This document shows positions 33,546 to 45,041 of a stretch of 64,000 nucleotides of DNA, in pieces; position 1 is the first letter of the stretch; every line of letters starts with the position of its first letter. Source of the stretch: Sphaerotilus hippei (GTDB lineage Bacteria > Pseudomonadota > Gammaproteobacteria > Burkholderiales > Burkholderiaceae_C); NCBI RefSeq assembly GCF_003201595.1, contig NZ_QJJS01000001.1:186001-250000 (forward strand), given 5' to 3'. The position numbers were made by a program, and so were the translations under genes. The notes under the pieces were generated by a model. The model did no database searches. It had not been told where the DNA came from and saw nothing but the letters and a program-made list of their open reading frames with translations.

Positions 33546-35324
33546 TCAGGGGTCGTTGCCACAGCCGGCCACCGTGCGTCCGCCGGGGGCGCAGAGGGCG
33601 GCATCGAACCAGATCTCGTAGGTGTCGTTGTCCGGGCGGGCGTTGCGCAGCAGGGCCAGGCCGGCCGGCAGGCCGGCCACCTCGCCGAGGACACGCTGGT
33701 TCCAGCGCGCCAGGTCCGGATCGCTCGCGCCCTGGCTGCGCACCTCGGGGCGGGCGGGTGCACGGGCGGCGCCGGTGTTCTCGATCGCCGGGGTCCGGTA
33801 GCCGGCCCGGGCCAGGCGGCTCAGCAGCGCTTCGGCCACCGGTCGCTGGCGCTCGTGGGCGATCTGCACATAGGCCACCGGCCGCTCCCGCTGGCTGCGC
33901 TGCAGCGCACGCTCCAGGGCCTGCGACACCTCGCGCACCGCCGGGTCGTCCACCGGGGCCATGCCCTGCAGCAGCTGGCGCAGCGCGGGCTCCTGGCCGC
34001 GCAGGGTCGACGGGCTGGCGCGTCGCAGCAGGGCCGCCGCGGTGACCAGGCCTTCGCGCGTGGCGGCGTCGACCGGGGTCTGCTGCAGGGCCGACCGGGC
34101 CCGGGCGATCGCCGTGGGCAGGGCCTCCGCGGCCAGCGTGGCATCCAGCGTCAGCGCCGCACCGGCGGCCAGGCGGGCCTCGCGGTCGCGGCTGAAGAGG
34201 GCTTCGGCCCGCTGGCGGGCCTGTTCGGCGGCCGCGGCCGGGGCGGCGATGCGGGGCAGCTGCACGGCTGCAGCGGCGGCGGCGGTGATGCGCGGCGCGT
34301 CCGGCGGGGCCGATGCCGGCGTCCAGCCCGGTCGGGCGGCCGCCACCGGGGGCGGGGCGGCCGGTGGCTCGCTGGCCGGGAGGTCGGCCGGTGCGGTGCT
34401 GCGGGACAGCGCCGGGGCGGCATCCTGCAGCCGCAGCGCGCCCAGCTGCTGGCTGGCGACCAGGCGCTGGCTGGTGTCGAGCCGGGTCGGTTCGGCCCGG
34501 GCCAGCTCGAGCGCGGCGGCGAAGTGCTGCAGCGCGTCGCTGCGCAGGGCCTCGAGCACCTCGCCGGCCGGGGGGGGCGAGCCGCGCAGCATCAGCTGCA
34601 CGTAGAGGTGGGCGAGGAAATAGTGGCCACGGGCCAGCGCCGGGTCGAGCGCCAGCGCGTCGGTGTAGGCCGACTGCGCGCCCTCGAGCTGCGGCGGCTG
34701 GGCGAAGTGCAGCTGCAGGGCCCGTTCGAGCCGCTCGCGGGCTTCCCGCCGTCCCTGTTCGTGCTGGCTGCGCTGCCAGCCCAGCCAGCCGGCGCTGCCG
34801 GCCAGACCGGCCACGCCGGCCGCGCCCAGGGTCGTCAGCAGACGGCGCCGGCGCCGGCGGGTGAGCGAGGCCTCGGGTCCGGCTCCACCGGGGCCGTGCG
34901 AGGTGTCGGCGCCGCTGCCGGGGCGCCGGGCCACTTCCAGCCGCTGCCGGATCTGCTCGATCAGGCGGGCGCAGGCCTCGTCGTCCGCATCCCCGTCCCA
35001 GTCCAGCAGGTCGAGCGTGTGCAGCGTGCCGAAGCCCAGCGGCAGCTGCACGTCCTCGATGCGCACCGGCAGCAGCTTGCCCTGTTCCCGCGCGCGGGTC
35101 GACTCGTCACGCACGAAGCCCGACAGCACCGAGGCGGTCGACCACAGCACCAGCACCACCGGGGCGATGCGCAGCTGGTACTCGATCTTGGTGGCGAAGT
35201 CCTCGCCGCCGGCGAGTTCGCGGTCCCACCACACGGACAGTCCGTGGGACTCCAGGGCATCGGCCAGCGCGTGCGCGGTGTCGCGGTCCTCGCGGGCGTA
35301 GCTGATGAAGATCTCGGTGTTCAT
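33546..35324 (-). CDS. Membrane-anchored TIR-domain protein with helical C-terminal region
   Basis: A 592-residue protein. Residues 1-130 are a TIR domain: EIFISYAREDRD at the start, SVWWDRELAGGEDF as the BB-loop region, and VLSGFVRDE with E74 at the place of the NAD-cleaving glutamate. A run of arginines (156-161) precedes one membrane helix (161-183), so the TIR part should be cytoplasmic and the rest outside. The C-terminal region has TPR-like helices (about 190-290), an Ala/Pro-rich stretch (about 300-360) and an end domain resembling LytR_C/SPOR-type folds (about 485-592). GGGGAG precedes the ATG. It lies between the metallophosphoesterase and TIR-like/TPR genes. Confidence 0.78.
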   Translation of the reverse strand: MNTEIFISYAREDRDTAHALADALESHGLSVWWDRELAGGEDFATKIEYQLRIAPVVLVLWSTASVLSGFVRDESTRAREQGKLLPVRIEDVQLPLGFGTLHTLDLLDWDGDADDEACARLIEQIRQRLEVARRPGSGADTSHGPGGAGPEASLTRRRRRRLLTTLGAAGVAGLAGSAGWLGWQRSQHEQGRREARERLERALQLHFAQPPQLEGAQSAYTDALALDPALARGHYFLAHLYVQLMLRGSPPPAGEVLEALRSDALQHFAAALELARAEPTRLDTSQRLVASQQLGALRLQDAAPALSRSTAPADLPASEPPAAPPPVAAARPGWTPASAPPDAPRITAAAAAAVQLPRIAAPAAAAEQARQRAEALFSRDREARLAAGAALTLDATLAAEALPTAIARARSALQQTPVDAATREGLVTAAALLRRASPSTLRGQEPALRQLLQGMAPVDDPAVREVSQALERALQRSQRERPVAYVQIAHERQRPVAEALLSRLARAGYRTPAIENTGAARAPARPEVRSQGASDPDLARWNQRVLGEVAGLPAGLALLRNARPDNDTYEIWFDAALCAPGGRTVAGCGNDP

Positions 35325-35407
35325 CGCCAGGCTCCCCGGCGACGGCAGGACGGCCGGTCAGCCCCCTTTCGCGCCAGCGTCCAGCATAGTCCCCTGAACC
35401 GGAAATT

Positions 35408-36394
35408 TCATCTGCCTCGAATGCAGGGGGCGCCCGGCACCTCGATCACCTGGGTCGCCTCGAACCGGGCCTGCTCGCCCTTGCCGGCATAACCGAGCGG
35501 ATTGGCCACGACCCGGCAGCGGCCGGTCGAGCCGTCGGGCCGCGGGCCCTCGGCGACGTAGTCGACCGGGCAGTGCAGGTGGCCGTGCAGCCACAGGTCG
35601 GCCAGCGGCAGCAGCTCGTCGAGCGCATTGCAGAAGCCGGCGGTGCCGGGCACCAGGCCGTAGCGGGGATCGGCGCTGCGCAGGCTGGGCGCGAAGTGGG
35701 TGACGACCACCGTCGGTCCGTCCGGATGGGGCGTCGCCAGCGCGGTGCGCAGCCAGGCCTGCGCGCGCAGCCCCAGCTCGCGCAGGTCCTCGGCCAGCAT
35801 CGGCCGGCCGTCGGCCTGCAGCGTGGTGTTCTTGCCGAGGTAGAAGTTGGCGGCGCGGAAGGCCTTGTCCCGCTCGCGCAGCTGGCGCGTCAGCTCGCTG
35901 GTCGGATCGACCGCGGCCGTCTGCGCCGCGCGCAGCTCGCGGCGCACCGTCTTGCGGCTGGGCTGCCCGGACAGCGTGCCGCCCACCAGCCCCTGGGCCT
36001 TGAGCTGCAGGGCCGCCGCGGAGGCCAGGGCATCGAAGTCGGTCCACAGCGTGCTGCCGATGAAGCGCACGCCGTCGATCCGCACCACCTGCTCGTCGAG
36101 CCAGACGATGCCCAGGCGCTCGCAGGCCGAGCGCAGCCGCAGCCGGGTCACGCCGTGCTCGAGCGCGTCGTATTCGTGGTTGCCGGGCACGTAGAGCACC
36201 CGCTTCCAGCCCGCCCCCGGGCGCAGCGGCGAAAAGCGCCCGAGCCCGAAGTCCGCCTCGTTCATCAGCGCCGAGCCCGGCTGGTAGGAGCCGATGTCCC
36301 CGGCCAGCACCAGCAGGTCGACCCCCGGCGCGGGGCGGGCGACGAACCCGGGGCTGGATTCGAGGTGCAGGTCGGAGAGCAGTTGCAGGCGCAT
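35408..36394 (-). CDS. Calcineurin-like metallophosphoesterase
   Basis: A 328-residue enzyme with all five metal-site blocks: SDLHLE near residue 7, AGDIGS near 31, PGNHEY near 70, THFAPS near 230 and HGHLH near 265. It should be an active two-metal phosphoesterase with phosphodiesters or phosphomonoesters as substrates; the exact one is not visible. The start is the ATG at 36394; a GTG six bases earlier is possible. It is the first of three same-strand genes with 83-bp gaps and may act in one pathway with the two TIR-type proteins, for instance on a nucleotide product. That link is inference. Confidence 0.85.
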   Translation of the reverse strand: MRLQLLSDLHLESSPGFVARPAPGVDLLVLAGDIGSYQPGSALMNEADFGLGRFSPLRPGAGWKRVLYVPGNHEYDALEHGVTRLRLRSACERLGIVWLDEQVVRIDGVRFIGSTLWTDFDALASAAALQLKAQGLVGGTLSGQPSRKTVRRELRAAQTAAVDPTSELTRQLRERDKAFRAANFYLGKNTTLQADGRPMLAEDLRELGLRAQAWLRTALATPHPDGPTVVVTHFAPSLRSADPRYGLVPGTAGFCNALDELLPLADLWLHGHLHCPVDYVAEGPRPDGSTGRCRVVANPLGYAGKGEQARFEATQVIEVPGAPCIRGR

Positions 36395-36481
36395 GGTCAC
36401 GGCAGTCTAGTGGTCTGCGGCGCGGTGATAAGCTGAAACGGTCCGCTTGCCGAACCCACCCGATCCGATACGGAGCCCAAG

Positions 36482-37609
36482 ATGCCCGCCCTGCTGCCCG
36501 ACGTCGATCCCGACGGCCTGCTCGAATATTCGGTGGTCTACACCGACCGTGCGCTCAACCACATGTCGGCCCGCTTCCAGGGCGTGCTGAAGGACATCTC
36601 CAGCGTGCTGAAGGAGGTCTACGGCGCCCGCTCGGCCATCGTCGTGCCGGGCAGCGGCACCTTCGGCATGGAGGCGGTGGCGCGCCAGTTCGCCACCGAC
36701 CGCCGCGTGCTGGTGATCCGCAACGGCTGGTTCAGCTACCGCTGGACGCAGATCTTCGACATGGGCCGCATCCCGGCCGCATCGACGGTGCTGAAGGCGC
36801 GCCGCATCGCCGACGAGCCGCAATCGCCGTTCGCTCCGGCGCCGCTCGACGAGGTGCTGGCCACCATCGCCGCGCAGCGCCCCGAGGTGGTGTTCGCGCC
36901 GCACGTCGAGACCGCCTCCGGCATGCTGCTGCCCGACGCCTACCTCCAGGCCGTGGCCGACGCGGTGCACGCGGTGGGCGGGCTGTTCGTGCTCGACTGC
37001 ATCGCCTCGGGCACGGTCTGGGTCGACATGGCCGCCACCGGCGTCGACGTGATCGTCAGCGCGCCGCAGAAGGGCTGGAGCGGCCCGCCGTGCTGCGCCC
37101 TGGTGATGCTCGGCGAGCGCGCCCGCGCCGCCATCGACGCCACCACCAGCACCAGCTTCGCCTGCGACCTGAAGAAGTGGCTGCAGATCATGGAAACCTA
37201 TGAAAGCGGCGCCGTGGCCTACCACGCCACCATGCCGACCGACGCGCTGGCGCAGCTGCGCGACGTGATGCTCGAGACCCGCGCCTACGGCTTCGCCAGG
37301 GTCAAGGCCGAGCAGATCGAGCTGGGACGCCAGGTGCGTGCGCTGCTGGCGCGCCAGGGTTTGCGCAGCGTGGCGGCGCCCGGTTTCGAGGCACCGGGCG
37401 TGGTGGTCAGCTACACCGACGATCCGCTGATCCACAACGGCCAGAAGTTCCGCGCCGAGGGTCTGCAGATCGCCGCCGGCGTGCCGCTGCAGTGCGACGA
37501 GCCGGCGGACTTCCGCACCTTCCGCATCGGCCTGTTCGGACTCGACAAGCTGCACCACGTCGAGCGCACGGTCGAATGCCTGGATCGGGCGCTGAGCCAG
37601 CTGGCCTGA
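36482..37609 (+). CDS. Class V aminotransferase (alanine-glyoxylate / serine-pyruvate type)
   Basis: A 375-residue pyridoxal-phosphate enzyme. The Schiff-base lysine is K197 in SAPQKGWSG, and D172 of LDCIAS contacts the cofactor ring nitrogen. PGSGTFGMEA near residue 56 is the family's phosphate-binding segment. The call is at the level of alanine-glyoxylate, serine-glyoxylate or 2-aminoethylphosphonate aminotransferases; the substrate is not decided by sequence. GGAG lies seven bases before the ATG. It diverges from the metallophosphoesterase gene across an 87-bp gap. Confidence 0.87.
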   Translation: MPALLPDVDPDGLLEYSVVYTDRALNHMSARFQGVLKDISSVLKEVYGARSAIVVPGSGTFGMEAVARQFATDRRVLVIRNGWFSYRWTQIFDMGRIPAASTVLKARRIADEPQSPFAPAPLDEVLATIAAQRPEVVFAPHVETASGMLLPDAYLQAVADAVHAVGGLFVLDCIASGTVWVDMAATGVDVIVSAPQKGWSGPPCCALVMLGERARAAIDATTSTSFACDLKKWLQIMETYESGAVAYHATMPTDALAQLRDVMLETRAYGFARVKAEQIELGRQVRALLARQGLRSVAAPGFEAPGVVVSYTDDPLIHNGQKFRAEGLQIAAGVPLQCDEPADFRTFRIGLFGLDKLHHVERTVECLDRALSQLA

Positions 37610-37703
37610 GCGCGGCGCGGCCCCCGGGCCGTGACCTCCTGGCGGCCCCCTAGGGGACAACCTGCATGCCCATGGCGCCGGCCTGCCGCTCCAATCGGCA
37701 ACC

Positions 37704-39383
37704 ATGTCCTCCTGCACCGTGCGCCACTTTCACCAGAGCCTGCTCTGGCCCCTCCAGCTCATGCCGGGCGAGGGGGCCCGGCGCCTGGAGCCGCCCTGGC
37801 AGGTGCTGCTCCAGGCCGGCGGGCCGTGGCGCGAGGTGCACGACGAGTTCACCGGCGACCACCGCGATTTCCACGAGCGCCACTACAACGAGTTCGTCAC
37901 CTTCCTGCCCTTCGTGCAGCGTTTCCTCTATGGCGACGGCACGGCGCGCGGCGCGCGGGGGCGCACCGGCGGCAGCTCGTCGATGCGGGTGCTGCGCCGC
38001 GACGACGTGCGGGCGGTGCGCCTGCAGCTGGCCGAGGGGGAGCCGGCCTTCGAGCTGCAGGTCGAGCAGGTCGACCTCTACTTCTTCCATGACGTCGACG
38101 TCATCCTGCTCCAGGTCGCGGTCCAGGGCCACGACCTGCCGCTGGCCCGCGTGCAGGAGCTGCTCTACCGCTTCGGCCGGGGGTATCCGCCGGGCTGGGA
38201 CGGGCAGGGGCGCGGCCTGCACTGCCCCGCGGCGGTGGCCTGGCTGGACGCGGCCGGCCAGGCGCTGGCGGCATCGGACGCCGGTGACCGCGAGGCTTTC
38301 CTCGGTTTTGTCGGCCGCCACCGCGCGCCGCGCCTGGCGGCCCACTGGCGCTGGCTGCTGCAGCCGCTGATTCCCGATCACGAGGAAGAGGCCGGCGCGC
38401 TGCGCTTCCGGCAGATCGAATACCACCGCATGCCGGTCATGGCCTATCTGGCGCTGGACGAACCCGCCGCGCTGCAGCGCGCCGACTTCGTCCGGCTGGG
38501 CCTCGTGTCGGGCCAGGGGGACGGGGCCGAGGCGGCCGTGTCCACGGCCGATGACGACGACGCCTGGACGGGCGCGGGCGAGCTGCCGTTTGCCGAGCAG
38601 CACCTGGCCGACTTCGAGCAGCGCCACTGCTACGACCGCTTCTGGTGCCGCCGGGGCGCGGCACCGCAGACGCGCTACCTGTGCTGCGGCCATGCGCTGG
38701 TGGTGGTCGGCCGGGCCGATGCGGCCTTCTTCACCGATGCCGAGCGTGGGGTGCTGGCGCAGTTCCGTCACCAGCATTTCCTGCTCTTCCTGATCGCGCA
38801 CTTCCAGAAGGCGGCGCTGCTGATGTTCTCCGACCGCCTGGTCGTGGCGCTGGACGCGCTCAGCATCGCCGACGCCGACTCGGTCAAGCGCTTCAAGCGG
38901 GCGGTGCGGGCGAACTTCGAGAACTTCCTGCGCTTCACCCACCGCTACTGGTTCCACGACATCTCCGAGCAGGTGCAGACGCGGGCGCTGCACCGCCTGT
39001 GCGTCGAGCACCTCGGCCTGGAGACGCTCTACCGCGAGGTGCGCGAGCGGGTCGGCGAGATGAACACCTACCTCGACACCGACAGCCTGCGCCGCCAGGC
39101 CAACACCGTCGTGCGGCTGACGGTGGTGACCATCGCCGGGCTGATCGGCACGCTGTCCACCGGCTTCCTCGGCATGAACCTGCTGGCCGAGGCCGAGGCG
39201 CCCTGGAGCCGGCGTGCCGCCATCTTCGGCTTCACGCTGCTGGCGGCCTTGCTGGTGACGGGCTACACCATCGTCAAGTCCAAGCGCCTGTCGGACTTTC
39301 TGGACGTGCTGTCCGACGAGCGCCTGAGCCTGGCGGAGAAGTTCGGCGCCTGGCGCTCGGTGTGGCGCCACGAGGGCGGCTGA
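37704..39383 (+). CDS. CorA-like membrane protein with large N-terminal domain
   Basis: A 559-residue protein whose last 90 residues carry the CorA hallmark: a long helix, TM1 ending in FLGMN (GMN at 490-492), a short acidic loop (LLAEAEAPW) and TM2 (FGFTLLAALLVTGYTIV), then a cytoplasmic tail. CorA channels move Mg2+ or other divalent ions. The N-terminal part, about 450 residues, is longer than the normal CorA funnel and I do not recognise its beta-rich opening (ARRLEPPWQVLLQAG...) or the Cys-containing CYDRFWCRR and YLCCGHAL segments. Cation transport is therefore a family-based guess. It follows the aminotransferase gene by 94 bp. Confidence 0.75.
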   Translation: MSSCTVRHFHQSLLWPLQLMPGEGARRLEPPWQVLLQAGGPWREVHDEFTGDHRDFHERHYNEFVTFLPFVQRFLYGDGTARGARGRTGGSSSMRVLRRDDVRAVRLQLAEGEPAFELQVEQVDLYFFHDVDVILLQVAVQGHDLPLARVQELLYRFGRGYPPGWDGQGRGLHCPAAVAWLDAAGQALAASDAGDREAFLGFVGRHRAPRLAAHWRWLLQPLIPDHEEEAGALRFRQIEYHRMPVMAYLALDEPAALQRADFVRLGLVSGQGDGAEAAVSTADDDDAWTGAGELPFAEQHLADFEQRHCYDRFWCRRGAAPQTRYLCCGHALVVVGRADAAFFTDAERGVLAQFRHQHFLLFLIAHFQKAALLMFSDRLVVALDALSIADADSVKRFKRAVRANFENFLRFTHRYWFHDISEQVQTRALHRLCVEHLGLETLYREVRERVGEMNTYLDTDSLRRQANTVVRLTVVTIAGLIGTLSTGFLGMNLLAEAEAPWSRRAAIFGFTLLAALLVTGYTIVKSKRLSDFLDVLSDERLSLAEKFGAWRSVWRHEGG

Positions 39384-39395
39384 GCCGCCGCGGCG

Positions 39396-40399
<1,004 letters not shown>

Positions 40400-40403
<4 letters not shown>

Positions 40404-41254
40404 GCCGCGCCCTCGCGGCCGACGTGCGCGCACGGGTTTGGGCCGAGCCGGCGGGCCCCCGCGGCGGCCAGCACGGCCGCGGCCATGCCCAGCGGCCAGA
40501 CCAGCGCGGGCGGCGCCCGGTCCAGGCCGAGCGCCATCACCGTCGTGTAGGCGACCATGCCGTGCAGGCCGCGTGCGAAGCCGGCCAGCAGGCGCACGGT
40601 GGCCAGCGCCCCATGGCGCGGCAGCGTGAAGCAGGGCAGCACGCTGCCGGCGATCGGCAGGGCCAGCAGCGCACCGCTGAAGGTGTCGGGCAGGCCCATC
40701 GGCGCGCCGGCCAGCACGGTGGCCGCCAGGGCGACCGCGGCGACGATGCGCAGCCCCAGCTCGCCGTTCGGGATGGCCACCGCCCCGGTGCTGGTGTCCA
40801 CCCGGCCCGACCGGTGCAGCGCCTGCTGCAGGCGGTCGGCCTGCCGCTGCAGCCCCCACGTCGCCAGCGACGGCAGGCCCAGTGCCAGCAGCACGGCCGC
40901 CCCGACGGGCGGGCGCCAGGTCAGCAGCCCGGTGGCCAGCATGGCGAAGGCGAGGGTGGCTCCGGTCATGCAGCGTGGCCAGGACCCGCCCCGCTGCGCC
41001 AGGGCGGCAAACACCACGCTGTGCAGCAGCATCGCCGGCAGGCAGACCAGCGTGGCCGCGGCCATGGCCTGCGCCTGGGCCGCCCGGCCGTCGAGCAGCA
41101 GCAGCCCGAGCACCGGGCCGACCACCATGGGCAGGCCCGACAGCAGCCCGGCCATCGCATGGCCGCTGCGGCGGGCGGCCAGGCTGGCCAGCAGCAGCGC
41201 CGTGGCCACCAGCAGCAGCTTGAGGGCCAGGCCGGCGAGGGCGGCGCCGGTCAT
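40400..41254 (-). CDS. Polytopic inner-membrane protein of unknown function
   Basis: A 284-residue protein made mostly of about eight to nine hydrophobic helices. It opens [24 protein letters not shown] and contains the small-residue-rich [21 protein letters not shown], which is reminiscent of transporter re-entrant or helix-breaking segments. I do not recognise the family. The second half has a related pattern ([17 protein letters not shown]), suggesting an internal repeat. It lies 30 bp downstream of the hydantoinase fusion and is ATGA-coupled to the LLM oxidoreductase gene, so a transport role for that enzyme's substrate or product is possible. Confidence 0.7.
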
Positions 41255-41284
41255 CGCTGGCCGCGCCCGGCGTGCGCCGCCACC

Positions 41285-44200
41285 TCAGCGGTCCTGCGGC
41301 GCGCCGCAGCCACCGCCGCCCGGGGTCTCGATCACGAAGACATCCCCGGCCTGCATCTGCACCTCGCCGAGGTGGCCCAGCACCTCGACCGTGCCGTCGC
41401 TGCGCTCGACGAGGTTGCGCCCGACCTGGCCCGGCCGGCCTCCGGCCAGGCCGAAGGCGCCGCTCAGCCGCCCGTTGCTGAGGATGGAGGCCGTCATCGG
41501 CTCGAGGAAACGCAGGCGGCGCGTGCCGCCGTGGCCCCCGCGCCAGCGGCCGGCCCCACCCGAGCCGGGCCGGATCTCGTAGCCCTCGAGCCGCACCGGG
41601 TAACGCCACTCCAGCACCTCCGGGTCGGTCAGCCGCGAATTGGTCATGTGGGTCTGCACGACGCTGGTGCCGTCGAAGCCGGGGCCGGCGCCCGAGCCGC
41701 CGGAGATGGTCTCGTAGTACTGGTGGCGCTCGTTGCCGAAGGTGAAGTTGTTCACCGTGCACTGGCTGGCCGCCATCACGCCCAGCGCACCCAGCAGCGC
41801 GTTGGTCACGCAGGTGGAGGTCTCGACATTGCCCGCGACCACCGCCGCCGGCGGCTCGGGCGCCAGCATGCAGCCGGTGGGGATGATGACCTGGAGCGGC
41901 TTCAGGCAGCCGGCGTTGAGCGGGATGTCGTCGTCCACCAGCGTGCGGAAGACGTAGAGCACCGCGGCCATCGTCACCGCCTTGGGGGCGTTGAAGTTGT
42001 TGGGCTGCAGCGCGCTGGTGCCGGTGAAGTCGATGGTCGCGCTGCGGGCGCTCGTGTCCACCCGCACGCTGACCTGGATGCGCGCGCCGTTGTCCAGCGG
42101 CAGCGTGAAGTCGCCGTCGTGCAGCGCCGTGATGACGCGGCGCACCGACTCCTCGGCGTTGTCCTGCACATGGCGCATGTAGGCGGTCACGGTGTCGCGG
42201 CCGAACTGCGCCACCATCGCCTGCAGCTCCTGCACGCCCTTGCCGTTGGCGGCCACCTGGGCCCGCAGGTCGGCCAGGTTCTGCGCCGGGTTGCGTGACG
42301 GATGGCGCCCGCCCTGCAGCAGCGCCATGATCGCGGCCTCGCGCAGCACCGGGCCGTCGGGGCCGGCCTCGATCAGCTTCACGTTGTCCAGCAGCACGCC
42401 CTCCTCGTCGATGTGGCGCGAGAACGGCGGCATCGAGCCGGGCGTGATGCCGCCGATGTCGGCGTGGTGGCCACGCGAGGCGACGTGGAAGGCCGGCCGC
42501 GGCTCGCCGTCGAGGAAGACCGGCGTGATCACGGTGACGTCGGGCAGGTGGGTGCCGCCGTGATAAGGGTCGTTGAGCACGAACACCTCGCCGGGCCGCA
42601 TGTCCGGGTTGCGCTCGATGACGGTGCGGATCGACTCGCTCATCGAGCCCAGGTGCACCGGCATGTGCGGCGCGTTGGCGATCAGCTGGCCGGCCGGGTC
42701 GAACAGCGCGCAGCTGAAGTCCAGCCGCTCCTTGATGTTCACCGAGTGGGCGGTGTTCTGCAGCCGCAGGCCCATCTGCTCGGCGATGTTCATGAACAGG
42801 TTGTTGAACACCTCCAGCATCACCGGGTCGGCGGCCGTGCCGATGGCGTGGCGGGTCACGCGGGGGCGCACGCGCTGCAGCTCCAGCGCGCCCGAGGCGC
42901 TCAGGCGGGCGCACCAGCCGGGCTCGACCACGGTGGTGGCGTTGCGCTCGGCGATGACCGCCGGGCCGTGCACCACGGCCCCGGGCTGCAGGGCCTCGCG
43001 CCGGAACAGGCCGGCCTCGCGCCAGCCCGCCGGCTGCTCGTCGGCGTCGCAGTGCATCCGCACCCGGGTCAGCGGCGTCGCGGCATGCTCGATCGCCGGC
43101 GCCGCCGCCGCGCCCGGGTCGACCGACGCTCCCGCGGCGATCGCCTCCACCGACACGGCCTCGATCACCAGCGGCTTGCCCGGCATCAGGAAGGCGAAGC
43201 GCTGGCGGTAGGCCGACTCGAAACCGCCCTGCAGCGCCTCGATCAGCGTGTCGGTATCGGTGCCGCCGCGCGGCGGCAGCGGCACCGGCAGCGCGGTGTC
43301 GGTGCCCTGGTAGCGCAGGTGCAGCTGCTGGCGGTGCAGCACGTCGCCGGGCGCCACGCCCTGCTGCACCAGCTCCGCCGCGGCGGCGTCGGCCAGCGTG
43401 TCGGCCCGTTGCCGGGCCTGCTGCAGGCCGGCCTGGTCCAGCGTCTGCTCGACCGAGGCCTCGCGCAGGGCGATGCGGTCGGCCAGGCCCATGCCGTAGG
43501 CCGACAGCACCCCCGCCAGCGGATGGATGAACACGCGGCTCATGCCCAGGGCATCGGCCACGCCGCAGGCGTGCTGGCCGCCCGCGCCCCCGAAGCACTG
43601 CAGCGTGTAGCCGGTGACGTCGTAGCCTCGGGCCACCGAGATGCGCTTGATGGCATTGGCCATGCTGGTCACCGCGATCTGCAATGCCCCGGCGGCGACC
43701 TGCTCGGCGGTGGTGTCCCGGCCGCTCGCCAGGATCATGTCATGAGCCATTCTGGTGAAGCCCTGCACGACCGCGTCCCGGTCCAGCGGCTCGTCGGCCT
43801 TCGGACCGAAGACGGCCGGGAAGTGCGCCGGCTGCAGGCGCCCGAGCATCACGTTGGCATCGGTCACCGCGAGCGGGCCGCCGCGGCGGTAGCTGGCCGG
43901 CCCCGGATGGGCGCCGGCCGATTCGGGGCCGACCCGCAGGCGAGCGCCGTCGAAGCGGATGATCGAGCCGCCACCGGCGGCCACGGTGTGGATGCTCATC
44001 ATCGGCGCGCGCACCCGCACCCCCGCCACCTGGGTGTCGAAGGCCCGCTCGAACTCGTCCTCGTCCTGCAGGCCGGCCGCGAAGTGGCTCACGTCGGTGG
44101 ACGTGCCGCCCATGTCGAAGCCGATCACCTGGCGGTGGCCGGCGGCCCGGGCGGTGCGCACCATGCCGACGATGCCGCCGGCCGGGCCCGACAGGATCGC

Positions 44201-45004
44201 GTCCTTGCCGGCGAAGCGCCGCGCCTCGGTCAGCCCGCCCGAGCTCTGCATGAAGTACAGCGGCACGCCGGGCATCTGTGCGGCCACCTGGTCGACGTAG
44301 CGCCGCAGGATGGGGCTGAGGTAGGCGTCGACCACCGTGGTGTCGCCGCGCGCGACCAGCTTCATCATCGGGCTCACCTCGTGCGACACCGACACCTGGG
44401 TGTAGCCGATGGCGCGTGCCAGCGCGGCGGCGGCCTGTTCGTGCCCGGTGTGGCGCCAGCCGTGCATGAACACGATGGCGCAGGCCCGCAGGCCGTCGTC
44501 GTGGGCCGCCTGCAGCGCCAGGCGCAGCGCCGCCGCGTCGAGCGGGCGCACCACCTGGCCATCCGCGCCGATGCGCTCGTCGGCCTCGATCACGCGCTCG
44601 TGCAGCAGTTCGGGCAGCACGATGTGGCGGTCGAACAGGCGCGGCCGGTTCTGGTAGGCGATGCGCAGCGCATCGCGGAAGCCCCGGGTCGTCACCAGCA
44701 GCGTGCGCTCGCCCTTGCGCTCGAGCAGGGCGTTGGTCGCCACCGTCGTGCCCATCTTCACGCACTCGACCTGCGCCGTCGTGATCGGCTCGCCCGGCTG
44801 CAGCCCCAGCAGCCGCCGGATGCCCTCGACCGCCGCGTCACGGTAGTGCTCGGGGTTCTCGCTGAGCAGCTTGGCGGTCTCGAGCGTGCCGTCGGGGCGG
44901 CGCGCGACGATGTCGGTGAAGGTGCCGCCCCGGTCGACCCAGAACTGCCAGCGGGCAGGGGCGGTGCGGTCGGGCTCGGGCAGGTCGTCGCAGGCTCGGG
45001 TCAT
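41285..45004 (-). CDS. Fused hydantoinase A/B, 5-oxoprolinase-like enzyme
   Basis: A 1239-residue protein joining HyuA and HyuB, as in ATP-dependent 5-oxoprolinases. The HyuA half (about 1-700) has DRGGTFTD near residue 23, [28 protein letters not shown] near 295 and [10 protein letters not shown], the nucleotide-binding and family motifs. The HyuB half (about 725-1239) has [40 protein letters not shown] and [10 protein letters not shown]. Such enzymes open 5-oxoproline, hydantoin or similar lactams with ATP. The ATG at 45004 gives the normal start. It lies 37 bp after a winged-helix regulator gene, with a TRAP importer divergent beyond. Confidence 0.9.
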   Translation of the reverse strand: MTRACDDLPEPDRTAPARWQFWVDRGGTFTDIVARRPDGTLETAKLLSENPEHYRDAAVEGIRRLLGLQPGEPITTAQVECVKMGTTVATNALLERKGERTLLVTTRGFRDALRIAYQNRPRLFDRHIVLPELLHERVIEADERIGADGQVVRPLDAAALRLALQAAHDDGLRACAIVFMHGWRHTGHEQAAAALARAIGYTQVSVSHEVSPMMKLVARGDTTVVDAYLSPILRRYVDQVAAQMPGVPLYFMQSSGGLTEARRFAGKDAILSGPAGGIVGMVRTARAAGHRQVIGFDMGGTSTDVSHFAAGLQDEDEFERAFDTQVAGVRVRAPMMSIHTVAAGGGSIIRFDGARLRVGPESAGAHPGPASYRRGGPLAVTDANVMLGRLQPAHFPAVFGPKADEPLDRDAVVQGFTRMAHDMILASGRDTTAEQVAAGALQIAVTSMANAIKRISVARGYDVTGYTLQCFGGAGGQHACGVADALGMSRVFIHPLAGVLSAYGMGLADRIALREASVEQTLDQAGLQQARQRADTLADAAAAELVQQGVAPGDVLHRQQLHLRYQGTDTALPVPLPPRGGTDTDTLIEALQGGFESAYRQRFAFLMPGKPLVIEAVSVEAIAAGASVDPGAAAAPAIEHAATPLTRVRMHCDADEQPAGWREAGLFRREALQPGAVVHGPAVIAERNATTVVEPGWCARLSASGALELQRVRPRVTRHAIGTAADPVMLEVFNNLFMNIAEQMGLRLQNTAHSVNIKERLDFSCALFDPAGQLIANAPHMPVHLGSMSESIRTVIERNPDMRPGEVFVLNDPYHGGTHLPDVTVITPVFLDGEPRPAFHVASRGHHADIGGITPGSMPPFSRHIDEEGVLLDNVKLIEAGPDGPVLREAAIMALLQGGRHPSRNPAQNLADLRAQVAANGKGVQELQAMVAQFGRDTVTAYMRHVQDNAEESVRRVITALHDGDFTLPLDNGARIQVSVRVDTSARSATIDFTGTSALQPNNFNAPKAVTMAAVLYVFRTLVDDDIPLNAGCLKPLQVIIPTGCMLAPEPPAAVVAGNVETSTCVTNALLGALGVMAASQCTVNNFTFGNERHQYYETISGGSGAGPGFDGTSVVQTHMTNSRLTDPEVLEWRYPVRLEGYEIRPGSGGAGRWRGGHGGTRRLRFLEPMTASILSNGRLSGAFGLAGGRPGQVGRNLVERSDGTVEVLGHLGEVQMQAGDVFVIETPGGGGCGAPQDR

Positions 45005-45041
45005 GGTGGGGTGCTCGTGGACGGGTTGCGGGGCAGGGGAG

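Noticed and set aside
35408-36394. LpxH or cyclic AMP phosphodiesterase CpdA
   Set aside because: The metal-binding blocks match the superfamily, but the length (328 residues) and the long middle insertion (about 115-215) do not fit either enzyme.
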